Position numbers and translations under genes: made by a program
NCBI GenBank assembly: GCA_030430385.1
Contig: JAUIFO010000011.1
Coordinates: 62,001-126,000 of the forward strand
Direction: 5' to 3'
Source: Bacteroidia bacterium
GTDB taxonomy: Bacteria; Bacteroidota; Bacteroidia; Flavobacteriales; Flavobacteriaceae
Length of the DNA stretch: 64,000 bases
The notes under the pieces: generated by a model
Seen by the model: only the letters and a program-made list of their open reading frames with translations
The model's database searches: none
Told to the model about the DNA's origin: nothing
In this document: positions 8,174 through 17,885 of the stretch, in pieces
Position numbering within the stretch: the stretch's first letter is position 1
How the letters are laid out: each line of letters starts with the position of its first letter

Positions 8174-9958
8174 TTAATGTAAACGGTATACAGGATATTG
8201 TAAATGTGCTTTTTCATAAAATTTACTTTCTTTGTGAATCCAATCTAATTGCGCATACCAATTAGCAGAAAAATTCGAGTCTGAAGTTTTCTTTTCATTA
8301 AAATCTTCTTTAAGTTTTGGATTGTTTTCTAAAAGTGCAAGTGCTTTGTCTTCCCAAACATAAGGAGAAAATCCTTCTTTTTGCTGAAGGATGGTGTCAA
8401 AGAAATTCCAATTAAAAAACGAATCTGGTGCTTCAGGTTCTAATGTTTCAAGGAGATATCTAAAAGCATTCTGACGAGCGTAAACAAGATAATCACCTTG
8501 TTGAAAATTAAGTGTCTTTTCTGAAGATATCACTTTGGTATTGTAATGTTGGTAATGACCTTCATAAGGCTGTTTGCGTGTTTCAAAACGTTCAATCTTA
8601 TAACTTTCAACCGTAATCACTGTATCGTTTTGTATCTCTTTCATGGCAACATTATTCAATTGTAGTAATTCAATAATATTAAACCATTGCTTCGGAATCA
8701 CATATGCAACTGGAATGTCAACTTCTATTTTTGGTTTGAAGTAATTAGAATAAGGTACCACTTTGGTAAACGGTTTTGTTCTATTGTATTTGAGGCGTTG
8801 TGCACCAGTAATCTCACTTTCAATAAGTTCACCTTCGTAACCTTTGAAATTTAAGGCGGTAGTTTTTGTGGTATCTACTTCCCAATCTAAAACGTAAGTA
8901 TCAGAATATTCCATAATACCTTCCATTGAATGTACTTGATTCCATTGAATAAGTTGATGATCATCTTCAACAATTTCAATCATACTTTTCATAAGTTCAT
9001 AGGTGCCTTCTACACGTTGTTTGTAAGGTTTTAGCATGTGTGTTTCGACCATCATTCCTAGAGTATTCCATAAGGTAGTGTAGCCTGTTGAATATCTTGG
9101 ATAATCCATAAATTGTATAAATCCGTTATCTGGAACACGATTAAACACATTCACATAAGGTGTGATATCCCAATCTTTTTCCTGAAGTTTTGTTTCAAGT
9201 TTTGGCATCATTTCCTCATTCAAATATTTGCCTAATGCTCCACCTAATTTGTTATGTTGCGTAAACAAATGTGTAAGTGTGTATTGATAGTCTGCTCCAT
9301 TACTAACATGGTTATCAATAAATACATCAGGTTGTACTTTATGAAAAATTTGAGCAAAGGTTCTGGCATTTTTAGTATCAGATTTTATAAAATCACGATT
9401 GAGATCATAATTTCTTGCATTACCTCGAAACCCATAAGATTCTGGTCCGTTTTGATTGGTTCTTGTCGTTGAATTGCGGTTTAAGCTGCCTCCAATATTA
9501 TAAATTGGAATGGTTGCCAATACCGTATGTTCAGGAAATGCAATCGTTCCATTAGCAATATCTCTAAAAAGCATCATCGTAGCATCAATACCATCAGATT
9601 CACCAGGATGAATACCATTATTAATAAGTAATATACGTTTGTTCTTATTACGAATAGATTGAAAATCAAAAATCTTGTCTTTGTTTAAGGTTACTAAATG
9701 AAGCGGTTTACCAGAATCTGTTTCGCCAATAGAATCGATAGAGATTTCAGGATAGGAATCGGCTAAAACTTTGTAGTACGTTATAGTTTCCTCATACGTT
9801 GCAGTTTCTAATCCGTTTGAAGACTCAAATACAGTTGTGAAATCTGTAGTAGTATTATGTTTTGATTCGTTGCAAGAGTTGAGTATTAAAGTTAGGACCA
9901 AAAGAGAAAACACTGATATTTTAGAGGCTTTTAAAAACAGGTATGTGGTTGATATCAT
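8174..9958 (-). CDS. M14-family zinc carboxypeptidase, lipoprotein
   Basis: A 594-residue zinc peptidase, probably anchored in the outer membrane or periplasm. The N-terminal signal ends in a lipobox (ILNSC, Cys at residue 29). The zinc ligands H-x-x-E appear as NGIHPGESDGID (His117, Glu120) and the third His in VFIDNHVSNGADY; RDFIKSDTKNAR between them is typical of M14 proteins. About 250 residues without a recognised domain follow the catalytic part. Bacteroidota M14 lipoproteins of this size are usually annotated as M14-family metallopeptidases of unknown specificity. The neighbours give no substrate hint. Confidence 0.88.
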   Translation of the reverse strand: MISTTYLFLKASKISVFSLLVLTLILNSCNESKHNTTTDFTTVFESSNGLETATYEETITYYKVLADSYPEISIDSIGETDSGKPLHLVTLNKDKIFDFQSIRNKNKRILLINNGIHPGESDGIDATMMLFRDIANGTIAFPEHTVLATIPIYNIGGSLNRNSTTRTNQNGPESYGFRGNARNYDLNRDFIKSDTKNARTFAQIFHKVQPDVFIDNHVSNGADYQYTLTHLFTQHNKLGGALGKYLNEEMMPKLETKLQEKDWDITPYVNVFNRVPDNGFIQFMDYPRYSTGYTTLWNTLGMMVETHMLKPYKQRVEGTYELMKSMIEIVEDDHQLIQWNQVHSMEGIMEYSDTYVLDWEVDTTKTTALNFKGYEGELIESEITGAQRLKYNRTKPFTKVVPYSNYFKPKIEVDIPVAYVIPKQWFNIIELLQLNNVAMKEIQNDTVITVESYKIERFETRKQPYEGHYQHYNTKVISSEKTLNFQQGDYLVYARQNAFRYLLETLEPEAPDSFFNWNFFDTILQQKEGFSPYVWEDKALALLENNPKLKEDFNEKKTSDSNFSANWYAQLDWIHKESKFYEKAHLQYPVYRLH

Positions 9959-10005
9959 TGTTTATTACTTTATAAATATGTCATGATTTTATTGTAAAGT
10001 TAATT

Positions 10006-10013
10006 TAATTTTG
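10006..10013 (+). promoter_or_regulatory. -7 box upstream of the 10038 gene
   Basis: TAATTTTG matches the Bacteroidota -7 consensus and ends 24 bases before the ATG at 10038. This position supports the ATG start rather than the TTG at 10011. No well-spaced TTG -33 element is seen. Confidence 0.45.
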
Positions 10014-10037
10014 AATTATCCCTTTAAAATAATAGAT

Positions 10038-10412
10038 ATGAAAGTTTTTAAACTCTCATTTGCTACAATAAATATCATTCACGACTGTTTGGCTGAAGTT
10101 ATCATAAATGACGGTGTAGAAATGAACGTAGCAATGGTTGAAGCCTATCACAATTTTTTACTTGATCATTTAACTCCTCCTTTTTCATTACTGGTCAATA
10201 AGATTAATCCCTACTCGTATACATTTGAAGCCCAAGTTGAGATTGCCTCACTTAAGGAAATTGATCATATGGCAGTTGTTATTTATAATTCCAGTTCCAA
10301 AATGGCGACTAATATATTGATTCAATTAAATAAGACGCATGACTGGAATATTGAGCTTTTTAACAACAGAGAAGAAGCTATGGATTGGTTAAGTAGTGTG
10401 AAAAAAGTGTAA
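10038..10412 (+). CDS. Small cytoplasmic protein, possibly STAS/SpoIIAA-like
   Basis: A 124-residue soluble protein from the ATG at 10038; an in-frame TTG at 10011 would add 9 residues but overlaps the likely promoter. It lacks a signal peptide. The layout (strand at VFKLSFATINII, helix at MVEAYHNFLLDHL, strand at FSLLVNKINPYSY, helix, then a strand at MAVVIYNSS) resembles the alternating pattern of STAS/SpoIIAA-like domains, and small proteins of this kind are common in Flavobacteriaceae. The fold is inferred and no function can be named. Confidence 0.6.
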   Translation: MKVFKLSFATINIIHDCLAEVIINDGVEMNVAMVEAYHNFLLDHLTPPFSLLVNKINPYSYTFEAQVEIASLKEIDHMAVVIYNSSSKMATNILIQLNKTHDWNIELFNNREEAMDWLSSVKKV

Positions 10413-10469
10413 ACATTTGATGTGTGTTTATTGAACTAAATATTTAAATTAGCGCCAGATTCTATACAA

Positions 10470-11402
10470 ATGTCGCAAACTACAAATACCATTTTAATGA
10501 TACGTCCTGTGAGTTTCAGGATGAATGAGCAAACGGCTGTTAATAATTATTTTCAGGAGGATATTGATATAAAGAATGCCGAGATAAATGCCAAAGCTCA
10601 AGAAGAGTTTGATGCGTTCGTTACAAAGCTTCGTGCTGTAGGTGTAACAGTTATTGTTGAGCAGGATGATAAACTTATGGATACTCCAGATTCTGTGTTT
10701 CCAAATAATTGGGTGAGTTTTCATGAAAATGGAAATGTGGCTTTGTATCCTATGTTTGCTGAAAACAGACGAAAAGAGCGACGTGATGAAATTTTCATTC
10801 GGTTAGAAAACGAAGGGTTTAAAATAGAAAATATTATTGATTACACTAGTGCTGAAGATGAAGGTGTATTTCTTGAAGGTACAGGAAGTCTATTGCTTGA
10901 TCGTGTAAACGCTAAGGCCTATTGCGCATTATCTCCTCGTGCTGATGAAAGTTTATTTATTGAATTTTGTGAAGATTTTGAATATACACCAATAGTGTTT
11001 ACAGCAAACCAAACTGTTGAAGGAGAACGTCTACCTATCTATCACACAAATGTTATGATGTGTTTAGCTGAAAAGTTTGCGGTTATTTGCTTAGATACCA
11101 TAGACGATAAAAAAGAGCGCAAAAATGTGATTAAACATTTAAAAGAAGACGGTAAAACCATCATTGAAATCTCTGAAGCACAAATGCATCAATTTGCTGG
11201 AAATATGCTTCAGGTACAAGGGCATAATAAGCAACGTTACTTAGTAATGAGTCAGGCTGCTCATGATAGTTTAACTCCTGGTCAGGTAAACGCAATCAAA
11301 CAGTTTTGTCCTATTTTATCGAGTTCCTTGGAAACTATTGAAACTTGTGGAGGTGGAAGTGCACGCTGTATGATGGCTGAAGTGTTTTTGCCAAAGGCTT
11401 AA
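10470..11402 (+). CDS. ctlX: Citrulline utilization hydrolase (CtlX-type), amidinotransferase fold
   Basis: A 310-residue member of the arginine deiminase/amidinotransferase superfamily, hydrolysing a guanidino or ureido substrate by a Cys nucleophile. The start TNTILMIRPVSFRMNEQTAVNNYFQ matches the CtlX family. Catalytic-type motifs are visible: PDSVFPNNWVSFH near residue 80 (Asp binding the guanidinium), the central His in IYHTNVMMC, and a C-terminal CGGGSARCMMAEVF with the nucleophile Cys300. The family is linked to citrulline breakdown; the specific reaction here is inferred. It stands alone and overlaps the convergent next gene by 4 bases. Confidence 0.85.
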   Translation: MSQTTNTILMIRPVSFRMNEQTAVNNYFQEDIDIKNAEINAKAQEEFDAFVTKLRAVGVTVIVEQDDKLMDTPDSVFPNNWVSFHENGNVALYPMFAENRRKERRDEIFIRLENEGFKIENIIDYTSAEDEGVFLEGTGSLLLDRVNAKAYCALSPRADESLFIEFCEDFEYTPIVFTANQTVEGERLPIYHTNVMMCLAEKFAVICLDTIDDKKERKNVIKHLKEDGKTIIEISEAQMHQFAGNMLQVQGHNKQRYLVMSQAAHDSLTPGQVNAIKQFCPILSSSLETIETCGGGSARCMMAEVFLPKA

Positions 11403-12034
11403 TCTATTTTGTTGAAAATATAGCCACCTTTTTCGGCACCCCAAATATGTTCGCCTTTATCATTAAAGCCTCTATCCCAGGAGATGATTTTATCTTCTAA
11501 GATTTCAACTTCACTTGTTGCATAAGAAGCACCATAAAGCACACTTTTACAAGTTCGATCTCCTGTTTTACCTTTAAAATAATTGGGTTTTAAGCGTTTC
11601 AAAAGTACTTCACAACCTTCTTTTTTGCTGACTTTATCCATAGTTAAACTATCAAATGCTTTTGGTGTTTTCCATTTTCCAATCCATAACGAATCGTGTT
11701 CTATGGTATAAATGGCAGAACTAAAGACACTATCATTTAACTGTGTTACTTCATAAATACGTTGTCTGTACGGACTGTCTTGACGCGTGTTTAAGGCTTG
11801 TTCAACATATAAAAAATTGCCTTTATCTTCCCAAATAGGATACATGTGTAAGGAAATATTAAAATAAGTTGAATCTACTTCAGCTTGTATTTCCGAATTA
11901 AAAGAACCTTGCATTAACCCGAAGAGCTCTTTAAGCTCATCTACAGTTTTTTCTTGAGTAGCGTTTTTGTTTTCCGAATTTTTGCAACTAAATAATAGGG
12001 CTATAAGACTAAAGGAAAAGATAATTTGTTTCAT
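11399..12034 (-). CDS. CpcT/CpeT-like chromophore lyase family lipoprotein
   Basis: A 211-residue protein with a lipoprotein signal (MKQIIFSFSLIALLFSC, Cys17). The body fits the CpcT/CpeT family: LFGLMQGSFNSEIQAE near the start, MYPIWEDKGNFLYVEQAL, YRQRIYEV, a G-C-E-V-L-L-K-R segment, GDRTCKSVLYGASY and a C-terminal WDRGFNDKGEHIWGAEKGGYIF. In cyanobacteria this family attaches bilins to phycobiliproteins; this organism has no visible phycobiliprotein gene, so the ligand is unknown. It may bind a hydrophobic or tetrapyrrole ligand in the periplasm, which is an inference from the fold. Confidence 0.75.
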   Translation of the reverse strand: MKQIIFSFSLIALLFSCKNSENKNATQEKTVDELKELFGLMQGSFNSEIQAEVDSTYFNISLHMYPIWEDKGNFLYVEQALNTRQDSPYRQRIYEVTQLNDSVFSSAIYTIEHDSLWIGKWKTPKAFDSLTMDKVSKKEGCEVLLKRLKPNYFKGKTGDRTCKSVLYGASYATSEVEILEDKIISWDRGFNDKGEHIWGAEKGGYIFNKID

Positions 12035-12069
12035 TTGGATTGACTTTGCGCTAAGATAGGCAAAACCAA

Positions 12070-14127
12070 TTACTTTGAAGGTTTAGATTTAGGAAGCTCA
12101 ACATAAAATTTGGTGCCAACATTTAATTGACTTTCAACCCAAATGCGTCCACCATTAAGCTCAACGAGTTCTTTACAAATGGTCAATCCGAGTCCAGTAC
12201 CTTTCTCGTTTTCGGTACCACGAGTTGTAAAAGTGCCATTTTGGAATAGCTTGTCTACATTTTCTTGAGAGATTCCAACACCTGTATCTTCAACACATAG
12301 TAACGCTTTGCCGTTAAGATCACTGTTAGACACTGTAATCACATCGCCAACACGAGTAAACTTCACAGCATTAGTAATTAAATTCTGAACCACAATCTCA
12401 ATCATACTCCGATCGGCATAAATAAAATCTCTTGTAGATTCATCAATAAGAACTATGCGCTTTTGCTCAACTTTTTGTTCAACTAAATCTATTTTATTTT
12501 GAAAAACATCCTGAATGTTGAACAATTCAGGTTTAGGTTCTAAGTTTTGCATTTGCGACTTGGACCAATTCAATAGATTGTATAATAAGGAGGAAGCGTT
12601 ATCAGCATTATCACTTAACTCAGGCACCAAATTGTAAAATTCTTCTCTTGATAAGCTATCTTCTTTTAGTAGGTCGATAAAGCCTTTAATGGAAGAAATA
12701 GAATCTTTAAGATCATGGGAAACAATAGAGAATAAGCGATCCTTGACATTATTAATGTCTTCAAGATTTTGATTTTTTTCTGAAAGCTCCTCATTCTTAG
12801 CTTTAAAGCTTTTGTATTTTTCTTTGTAGCCTTCGTATTCTTTAAATTTCCTTTGGCGTTTGAGATACATTAATAGCAGAATGGTAAAAGCGACTAAGCA
12901 AGCTGCACCTAAAATATAAGCCAATGCCTTCAATTTTTTTAATTCAGCATTGGTAAGTTCGTCTTCTTTTTCTTTTGCAAGCGCATTAAAGTCATCATCT
13001 TCGGTAACATCTGGAACCTCTTTGATGAGCATAGAATTATCAGGAATTTTGGGCTGCTTTGCCTTATCTAATTCATCTTTTAAGGTGTAGTATTTGCTTT
13101 GCCAGAAGAAAGCATTTTGAAATCTTCCGTTAATGGAATCTAATTCTTTATGGAGTCCGTAATTTTTAAGAAGCTCAGGTTTGTTCTGAATTTTTGTAGC
13201 AATAGTATAAGCTTCATTGAGTTGATTTTCAGCGAGCCTCACTTTGCCTTGTTGCATGTTTAAGGCTCCAATAGCATTTAAGGTTCTTAAAATGCCATCT
13301 TCGTTTTTAATACCTCTATTGTATTTTAAGCCTTCAATTAAATATTCAGTAGCTTTCTCGTAATCTTTAAACTGTAAATATTCGCTCCCTATTCTTGGTA
13401 ATATTTCACCTCTTATAGCTTGGTCTGTATCCGAATTTAAAAGCTTAAGTACTTTTTCGTAATACTCAATGGCTTTTCTGTGTTCTTTTCTATCTGAATA
13501 TAATCCAGCAATATTTTTTGTTGAGGTCTTAATACCAACACTATCCTTCAACTGCTCTCGTACATTTAATGCTTTGATGTTGAATTCTAAAGCTTTATCA
13601 ACTTGATGAGTATTGTAGTAAGCTTCCGCAAGGTTATTATAAGCAGAACTTAATTCATCTAAAAGATTTCTAGTTTCAAAGGTGTGAATTGCAGATAATG
13701 AGTTTTCAAGACCAATGCTGTAGTTTCCTCGTTTAATTTCAATAAGTCCAATACTATTATTAACCTTTGCAATACCAAGAGTGTCGCCAAGTTGTGTGTA
13801 ATATCGTCTCGATTTGTTGTAACCATCAATAGCGTTGTAATAATCATCTTTTTGAGAGTAGATGAGCGCTTTGTAATAGTTTACATCTGCAATTCCTTTG
13901 GTATGGTTAAGATATTTTGAAAGACGTTCAGTTTGGTCAATATACAATAGTGCTTTCTTAAAGTTCTTGCTTTTATACAATGCATTGATCAAATACAAAG
14001 ACGTATCTACTTTAGAAGAATCTTGTTTTTGATAAGCTAACTGTATAGTAAGACTGTCGATCTCATTTGTTTGGGAAAAACAAAAAAGCGAAGAACATAA
14101 AACAGCTAATGTAATTAACTGCTTCAT
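12070..14127 (-). CDS. TPR-containing sensor histidine kinase
   Basis: A 685-residue membrane sensor. It has a signal peptide (MKQLITLAVLCSSLFCFSQ), about seven tetratricopeptide repeats in the periplasm (residues 30-330, for example IDGYNKSRRYYTQLGD and AIEYYEKVLKLL), one membrane segment (ALAYILGAACLVAFTILLLMYL, about 404-425), a coiled coil, and a cytoplasmic kinase. The HisKA site is FSIVSHDLKD (His about 471); the ATP-binding domain shows NLITNAVKFT, VEDTGVGIS and GTGLGLTICKELV. No response regulator lies beside it, so it is an orphan kinase. The signal sensed is unknown. Confidence 0.92.
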   Translation of the reverse strand: MKQLITLAVLCSSLFCFSQTNEIDSLTIQLAYQKQDSSKVDTSLYLINALYKSKNFKKALLYIDQTERLSKYLNHTKGIADVNYYKALIYSQKDDYYNAIDGYNKSRRYYTQLGDTLGIAKVNNSIGLIEIKRGNYSIGLENSLSAIHTFETRNLLDELSSAYNNLAEAYYNTHQVDKALEFNIKALNVREQLKDSVGIKTSTKNIAGLYSDRKEHRKAIEYYEKVLKLLNSDTDQAIRGEILPRIGSEYLQFKDYEKATEYLIEGLKYNRGIKNEDGILRTLNAIGALNMQQGKVRLAENQLNEAYTIATKIQNKPELLKNYGLHKELDSINGRFQNAFFWQSKYYTLKDELDKAKQPKIPDNSMLIKEVPDVTEDDDFNALAKEKEDELTNAELKKLKALAYILGAACLVAFTILLLMYLKRQRKFKEYEGYKEKYKSFKAKNEELSEKNQNLEDINNVKDRLFSIVSHDLKDSISSIKGFIDLLKEDSLSREEFYNLVPELSDNADNASSLLYNLLNWSKSQMQNLEPKPELFNIQDVFQNKIDLVEQKVEQKRIVLIDESTRDFIYADRSMIEIVVQNLITNAVKFTRVGDVITVSNSDLNGKALLCVEDTGVGISQENVDKLFQNGTFTTRGTENEKGTGLGLTICKELVELNGGRIWVESQLNVGTKFYVELPKSKPSK

Positions 14128-14458
14128 AACGGTTGTTTAGTATTAATAGTTAACGACCTGTTTGAACTAGTTTTGGCCTCGAGGGAAAGGTTTAAAAAGC
14201 GCAAAAAAGTCCAGGCTAACCTTAATAAGGATTGATTATTAAGTATCATCAACGTTTGGGACTTTGATTAATAGCAATACCAAAAATGTACAAAAGGGTT
14301 CTAATATGCTAATTTTCGGGATTTAATGCTGAAAAATTAGATAAAGTGGTCTTTGAATTTTTTGAAAACATCGACGAATAGATAAACGGCAAAAAACATA
14401 GAAAAACAGCACTTTTGTCGATGAAATGCATATTGAGTTTTAGGTTTCTGAAAATCAA
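14128..14458. other. 331-base intergenic region upstream of the TPR kinase gene
   Basis: The region lies between the stop of the GH53 gene and the start of the kinase gene, both on the minus strand, so it should hold the kinase promoter. It contains a perfect 8-base inverted repeat (CTTAATAA at 14221-14228, TTATTAAG at 14236-14243), which could be an operator but is AT-rich enough to be chance. No exact TAnnTTTG box, open frame or RNA gene was seen. Confidence 0.4.
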
Positions 14459-15586
14459 TTAGTTATCTCTGTATACGTCAAAGATAGGTAAGGCTTTAAA
14501 ATCAAAATCAAACATACACTGATTTTCCCAAGCAGATCCTGAAGTAGAGGTTTGCTCATTACCAGAAAATGCGACCCAATCAGGCGCCCAATAACAAAAT
14601 CCGATACCTCTATTGTTTGGTAGTTCTTTTATGGTGTTCGTTAACCATTCCAAATACGCTTTTTGTCCACTAGGAGAAGCTTCAAACTCATCAAGAATTT
14701 GATTGTTACTTCCAATAAAATTAGTGCTATTATCATTCCAATCTAAAGTAAACGGATAAGCCACCTCAACTATTAAAAGGTCTTTGTTAAAAGTAGTGAC
14801 TAACTCATTTAGTTTAGACTGTACAACATTTAAGTTTTTGGTTTGAAATTGAGGATAATAGGACAATCCGATAATATCAAAATCGACATTAAACTCAGAT
14901 AATTCGTTAAAAAAGAAAATGGCATTTTCAACACTAGAATGATGCAACATGATCTTAATTCGATCTTCTGTGTCAACATCTTTAATAGCGCTAATAGCTT
15001 CATTTACTAGTGCTGCATAATTACTCCAGTTATCTGAAAATTCATTCCATACCTTACCATAATTCCAAAGAAACCCACTATCGGTTTCATTACCTATTTG
15101 AATGATATCTGGAAGTGTGTTTTGATTTTTGAATTGTAACACCACATCTTTTGTATACTCATAAATAGCAACCCTTATCTCATTTTGAGTCATATTTTGC
15201 CAGGCTTCAGGAGGATTTTGATTGCTTGGATCTGCCCAATAATCACTGTAATGAAAGTCGAGTAAAAAATCCATGCCTTTGGCTTTTACTCTCGAAGCGT
15301 ATGTTTTAACATCGGCTAATCCGTTTTGACCATCCTGAGGTGTATGCCATAATTTTAAACGTATGAGATTGGTTCCGTTTTCAGATACATAGTCTAATAG
15401 GTTTATCGGATTGCTGTTTTCGTCTTTATAATCAATAGTATAGCTTTCAAGTTCAGACTGAAATGAGAGATCCATACCTTTGTAAAACAAAGTTTCATTT
15501 TGTGAAGGTGGTGTGTTTGAAGGCTCATCACTCGAGCTACAACCCAATAGAAAGAGGCTAAAAATTACAACTACAAATGATTTCAT
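14459..15586 (-). CDS. Arabinogalactan endo-beta-1,4-galactanase (GH53) lipoprotein
   Basis: A surface or periplasmic glycoside hydrolase of family 53 that cuts beta-1,4-galactan side chains of pectic polysaccharides. The 375-residue protein has a lipobox (LFLLGC, Cys16) and a Ser-rich linker. The TIM-barrel motifs are clear: FYKGMDLSF at 34-42, NLIRLKLWHTP near 73-83, FLLDFHYSDYWADP near 107-120, the acid/base Glu167 in IQIGNETDSGF and the nucleophile Glu274 in LLIVEVAYPFT. The length is normal. It lies 3 bases after the VOC protein gene. There is no SusC/SusD pair nearby, so it is not in a standard polysaccharide-utilization locus. Confidence 0.93.
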   Translation of the reverse strand: MKSFVVVIFSLFLLGCSSSDEPSNTPPSQNETLFYKGMDLSFQSELESYTIDYKDENSNPINLLDYVSENGTNLIRLKLWHTPQDGQNGLADVKTYASRVKAKGMDFLLDFHYSDYWADPSNQNPPEAWQNMTQNEIRVAIYEYTKDVVLQFKNQNTLPDIIQIGNETDSGFLWNYGKVWNEFSDNWSNYAALVNEAISAIKDVDTEDRIKIMLHHSSVENAIFFFNELSEFNVDFDIIGLSYYPQFQTKNLNVVQSKLNELVTTFNKDLLIVEVAYPFTLDWNDNSTNFIGSNNQILDEFEASPSGQKAYLEWLTNTIKELPNNRGIGFCYWAPDWVAFSGNEQTSTSGSAWENQCMFDFDFKALPIFDVYRDN

Positions 15587-15589
15587 TCA

Positions 15590-15958
15590 TTACAATTCTT
15601 GTCCAAACCTAATTAAATTTCCATCATTGTCTAATATAGCAAATTCGCGCATTCCATAAGGTTTGTCTTCTAATGTTCCGTTTGGATGAATCACACCATG
15701 CGGTTTTAACTCTTCATACAAACCATCAATATCTTGCACATCAACATAACAACTGGTGTTTTCAGGATGAATCTTGTCGTTGCATTTCCAAAAATGAACA
15801 ACAAAATTATCACGAGCAATTATAGCATAATTATCGTCTAAATAGCCTTGTCGGTCAAAGCCTAATTTGGTTTTGTAAAAGGCTACAGATTTTTTAATAT
15901 CAAGTGACGCCAAAACAGGGATTCCTCGAAGTAAATGTTTTTGTTTTGTCATAATCAT
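15590..15958 (-). CDS. VOC-family (glyoxalase/bleomycin-resistance-like) protein
   Basis: A 122-residue vicinal-oxygen-chelate protein. Two beta-alpha-beta-beta-beta modules are visible: IPVLASLDIKKSVAFYKTKLGF near the start, then VHFWKCNDK, CYVDVQDIDGLYEEL and a C-terminal REFAILDNDGNLIRFGQEL whose E is the usual metal-ligand position. These proteins act as glyoxalases, dioxygenases or drug-binding proteins, and the sequence does not decide which. Translation may start at 15958 or at the in-frame ATG at 15952. It is followed at once by the GH53 gene and is divergent from argS. Confidence 0.82.
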   Translation of the reverse strand: MIMTKQKHLLRGIPVLASLDIKKSVAFYKTKLGFDRQGYLDDNYAIIARDNFVVHFWKCNDKIHPENTSCYVDVQDIDGLYEELKPHGVIHPNGTLEDKPYGMREFAILDNDGNLIRFGQEL

Positions 15959-16022
15959 TGTCTTATGGCTTAAAAATAGCTAATTAAACGATGCTGTTGT
16001 CCTAAAAAAATAATAAAAAAAC

Positions 16023-16030
16023 TATCTTTG
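16023..16030 (+). promoter_or_regulatory. -7 box of the argS promoter
   Basis: TATCTTTG matches TAnnTTTG exactly, followed 23 bases later by the argS ATG. A TTG at 15995-15997 lies 25 bases upstream, slightly farther than the usual -33 spacing. Confidence 0.6.
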
Positions 16031-16053
16031 CACTCCTATAAAACAAACGCAAA

Positions 16054-17844
16054 ATGAACCTTCAGGAGATTCTTTCAAATCAAGTTAAAGCAGCTGTTAA
16101 GTCTATATTTGATGCCGACTTAGAATCGGTTGAATTCCAAGCAACTCGAAGAGAGTTTGCAGGTGATATTACAGTTGTTGTCTTTCCTATGTTGCGTTTT
16201 GTTAAAGGGAATCCAGTTCAGATAGGTGAACAAATAGGACAGTATTTAGTTGAACAGGTTTCAGAAGTCAAAGCCTTTAACGTGGTTAAAGGGTTTTTAA
16301 ACATTGAAATTGAGGATGCTTATTTTATAGCGTTTTTTAATGCTATGAAACAAAATGAAAGCTACGGATTTGTGTCACCTAAGCCTGAAGATAAAGCAGT
16401 AATGGTAGAATATTCTTCGCCAAACACAAACAAGCCTTTGCATTTAGGTCATATTAGAAACAACCTTTTGGGTTATAGTGTGTCCGAAATTTTGAAAGCT
16501 TCAGGTAAGCAGGTTTACAAAACGCAGATCATTAATGATCGTGGTATTCATATTTGTAAGAGTATGCTGGCTTGGAAACGCTTCGGAAATGAGGAAACAC
16601 CTGAATCTACTGGATTAAAAGGCGATAAGTTAGTTGGAAATTATTATGTGAAGTTTGATCAAGAATATAAAAAAGAAATACAACAGCTCATCTCTGAAGG
16701 CCTATCTGAAGAGGATGCTAAGAAAAGCGCACCTATTTTAGTAGAAGCGCAACACATGCTGAAGCTTTGGGAAGCTGGAGATCCAGAAACTGTGGCGCTT
16801 TGGGAGAAAATGAATGGATGGGTTTATGAAGGTTTTGATGAAACCTATAAGAATCTTGGAGTTGATTTTGACACCTTGTACTACGAAAGTCAAACCTATT
16901 TATTAGGAAAAGAATTTGTTGCTGAAGGTTTAAAAACAGGAGTTTTCTACAAACGAGAAGATGGTTCGGTGTGGTGTGATTTGACAAATGAAGGTTTAGA
17001 TGAAAAAATCGTTTTACGTAGTGATGGTACAGCGGTTTATATGACACAAGATATTGGAACTGCGATACAGCGTGTGAAAGATTTTCCTGATGTTGGTGGT
17101 ATGGTATATACTGTTGGAAACGAGCAAGAATATCATTTCCAAGTCTTGTTTCTAATTATCAAAAAACTCGGATTTGAATGGGCTGAGAATCTGTATCATC
17201 TTAGTTATGGGATGGTTGATTTGCCTTCAGGAAAAATGAAGAGTAGAGAAGGTACTGTGGTTGATGCTGATGATCTTATTGTTGAAATGTCGCAAACGGC
17301 TCAAGAGATTTCAGAAGAATTAGGGAAACTAGATGGCTACACTGAAGCAGAAAAACAAGCTTTGTATAAAACGATTGGTTTAGGTGCTTTAAAATATTAT
17401 ATTTTAAAAGTTGATCCTAGAAAACGTATTTTATTTGATCCAAAGGAATCAATCGATTTTCAAGGAAATACAGGTCCGTTTATTCAATACACTTACGCTA
17501 GAATTCAATCTATTTTACGAAAATCTGACTTTATTGATATTGATAATGTCATATTGAGCGCAGTCGAAATATCTTTAAATGATAAAGAAAAAGAATTAAT
17601 AAAACAGATAGAACTGTTTCCTGAAGTGATTCAAAATGCTGCAGCGCAACACAGTCCTGCATTAATAGCTAATTATACTTACGATCTGGTAAAGGAGTTT
17701 AATTCGTTTTATCAAAACGTATCCATCTTAGGAGCAGATACTGAAACTAATAAGGTTTTTAGAGTTCAGTTGTCTAAGACTGTTGGTAATGTCATTAAAA
17801 ATGCATTCAGTATTTTAGGAATAGAGGTTCCTGAGCGTATGTAG
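16054..17844 (+). CDS. argS: Arginyl-tRNA synthetase
   Basis: A class I aminoacyl-tRNA synthetase that charges tRNA-Arg. The 596-residue protein has the N-terminal Arg-tRNA-synthetase domain (residues 1-85), the HIGH motif as PLHLGHIRNNLLG near residue 129, and a GKMKSREGTVV segment (the KMSKS-like loop) near residue 393. The C-terminal DALR anticodon-binding domain ends with GNVIKNAFSILGIEVPERM, the normal C-terminus. The gene is complete and monocistronic, with its own promoter and a probable terminator. Confidence 0.97.
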   Translation: MNLQEILSNQVKAAVKSIFDADLESVEFQATRREFAGDITVVVFPMLRFVKGNPVQIGEQIGQYLVEQVSEVKAFNVVKGFLNIEIEDAYFIAFFNAMKQNESYGFVSPKPEDKAVMVEYSSPNTNKPLHLGHIRNNLLGYSVSEILKASGKQVYKTQIINDRGIHICKSMLAWKRFGNEETPESTGLKGDKLVGNYYVKFDQEYKKEIQQLISEGLSEEDAKKSAPILVEAQHMLKLWEAGDPETVALWEKMNGWVYEGFDETYKNLGVDFDTLYYESQTYLLGKEFVAEGLKTGVFYKREDGSVWCDLTNEGLDEKIVLRSDGTAVYMTQDIGTAIQRVKDFPDVGGMVYTVGNEQEYHFQVLFLIIKKLGFEWAENLYHLSYGMVDLPSGKMKSREGTVVDADDLIVEMSQTAQEISEELGKLDGYTEAEKQALYKTIGLGALKYYILKVDPRKRILFDPKESIDFQGNTGPFIQYTYARIQSILRKSDFIDIDNVILSAVEISLNDKEKELIKQIELFPEVIQNAAAQHSPALIANYTYDLVKEFNSFYQNVSILGADTETNKVFRVQLSKTVGNVIKNAFSILGIEVPERM

Positions 17845-17885
17845 GAAGCGTTTTCTAATTTGTCTGTATTTGTTAATAAAATGTT

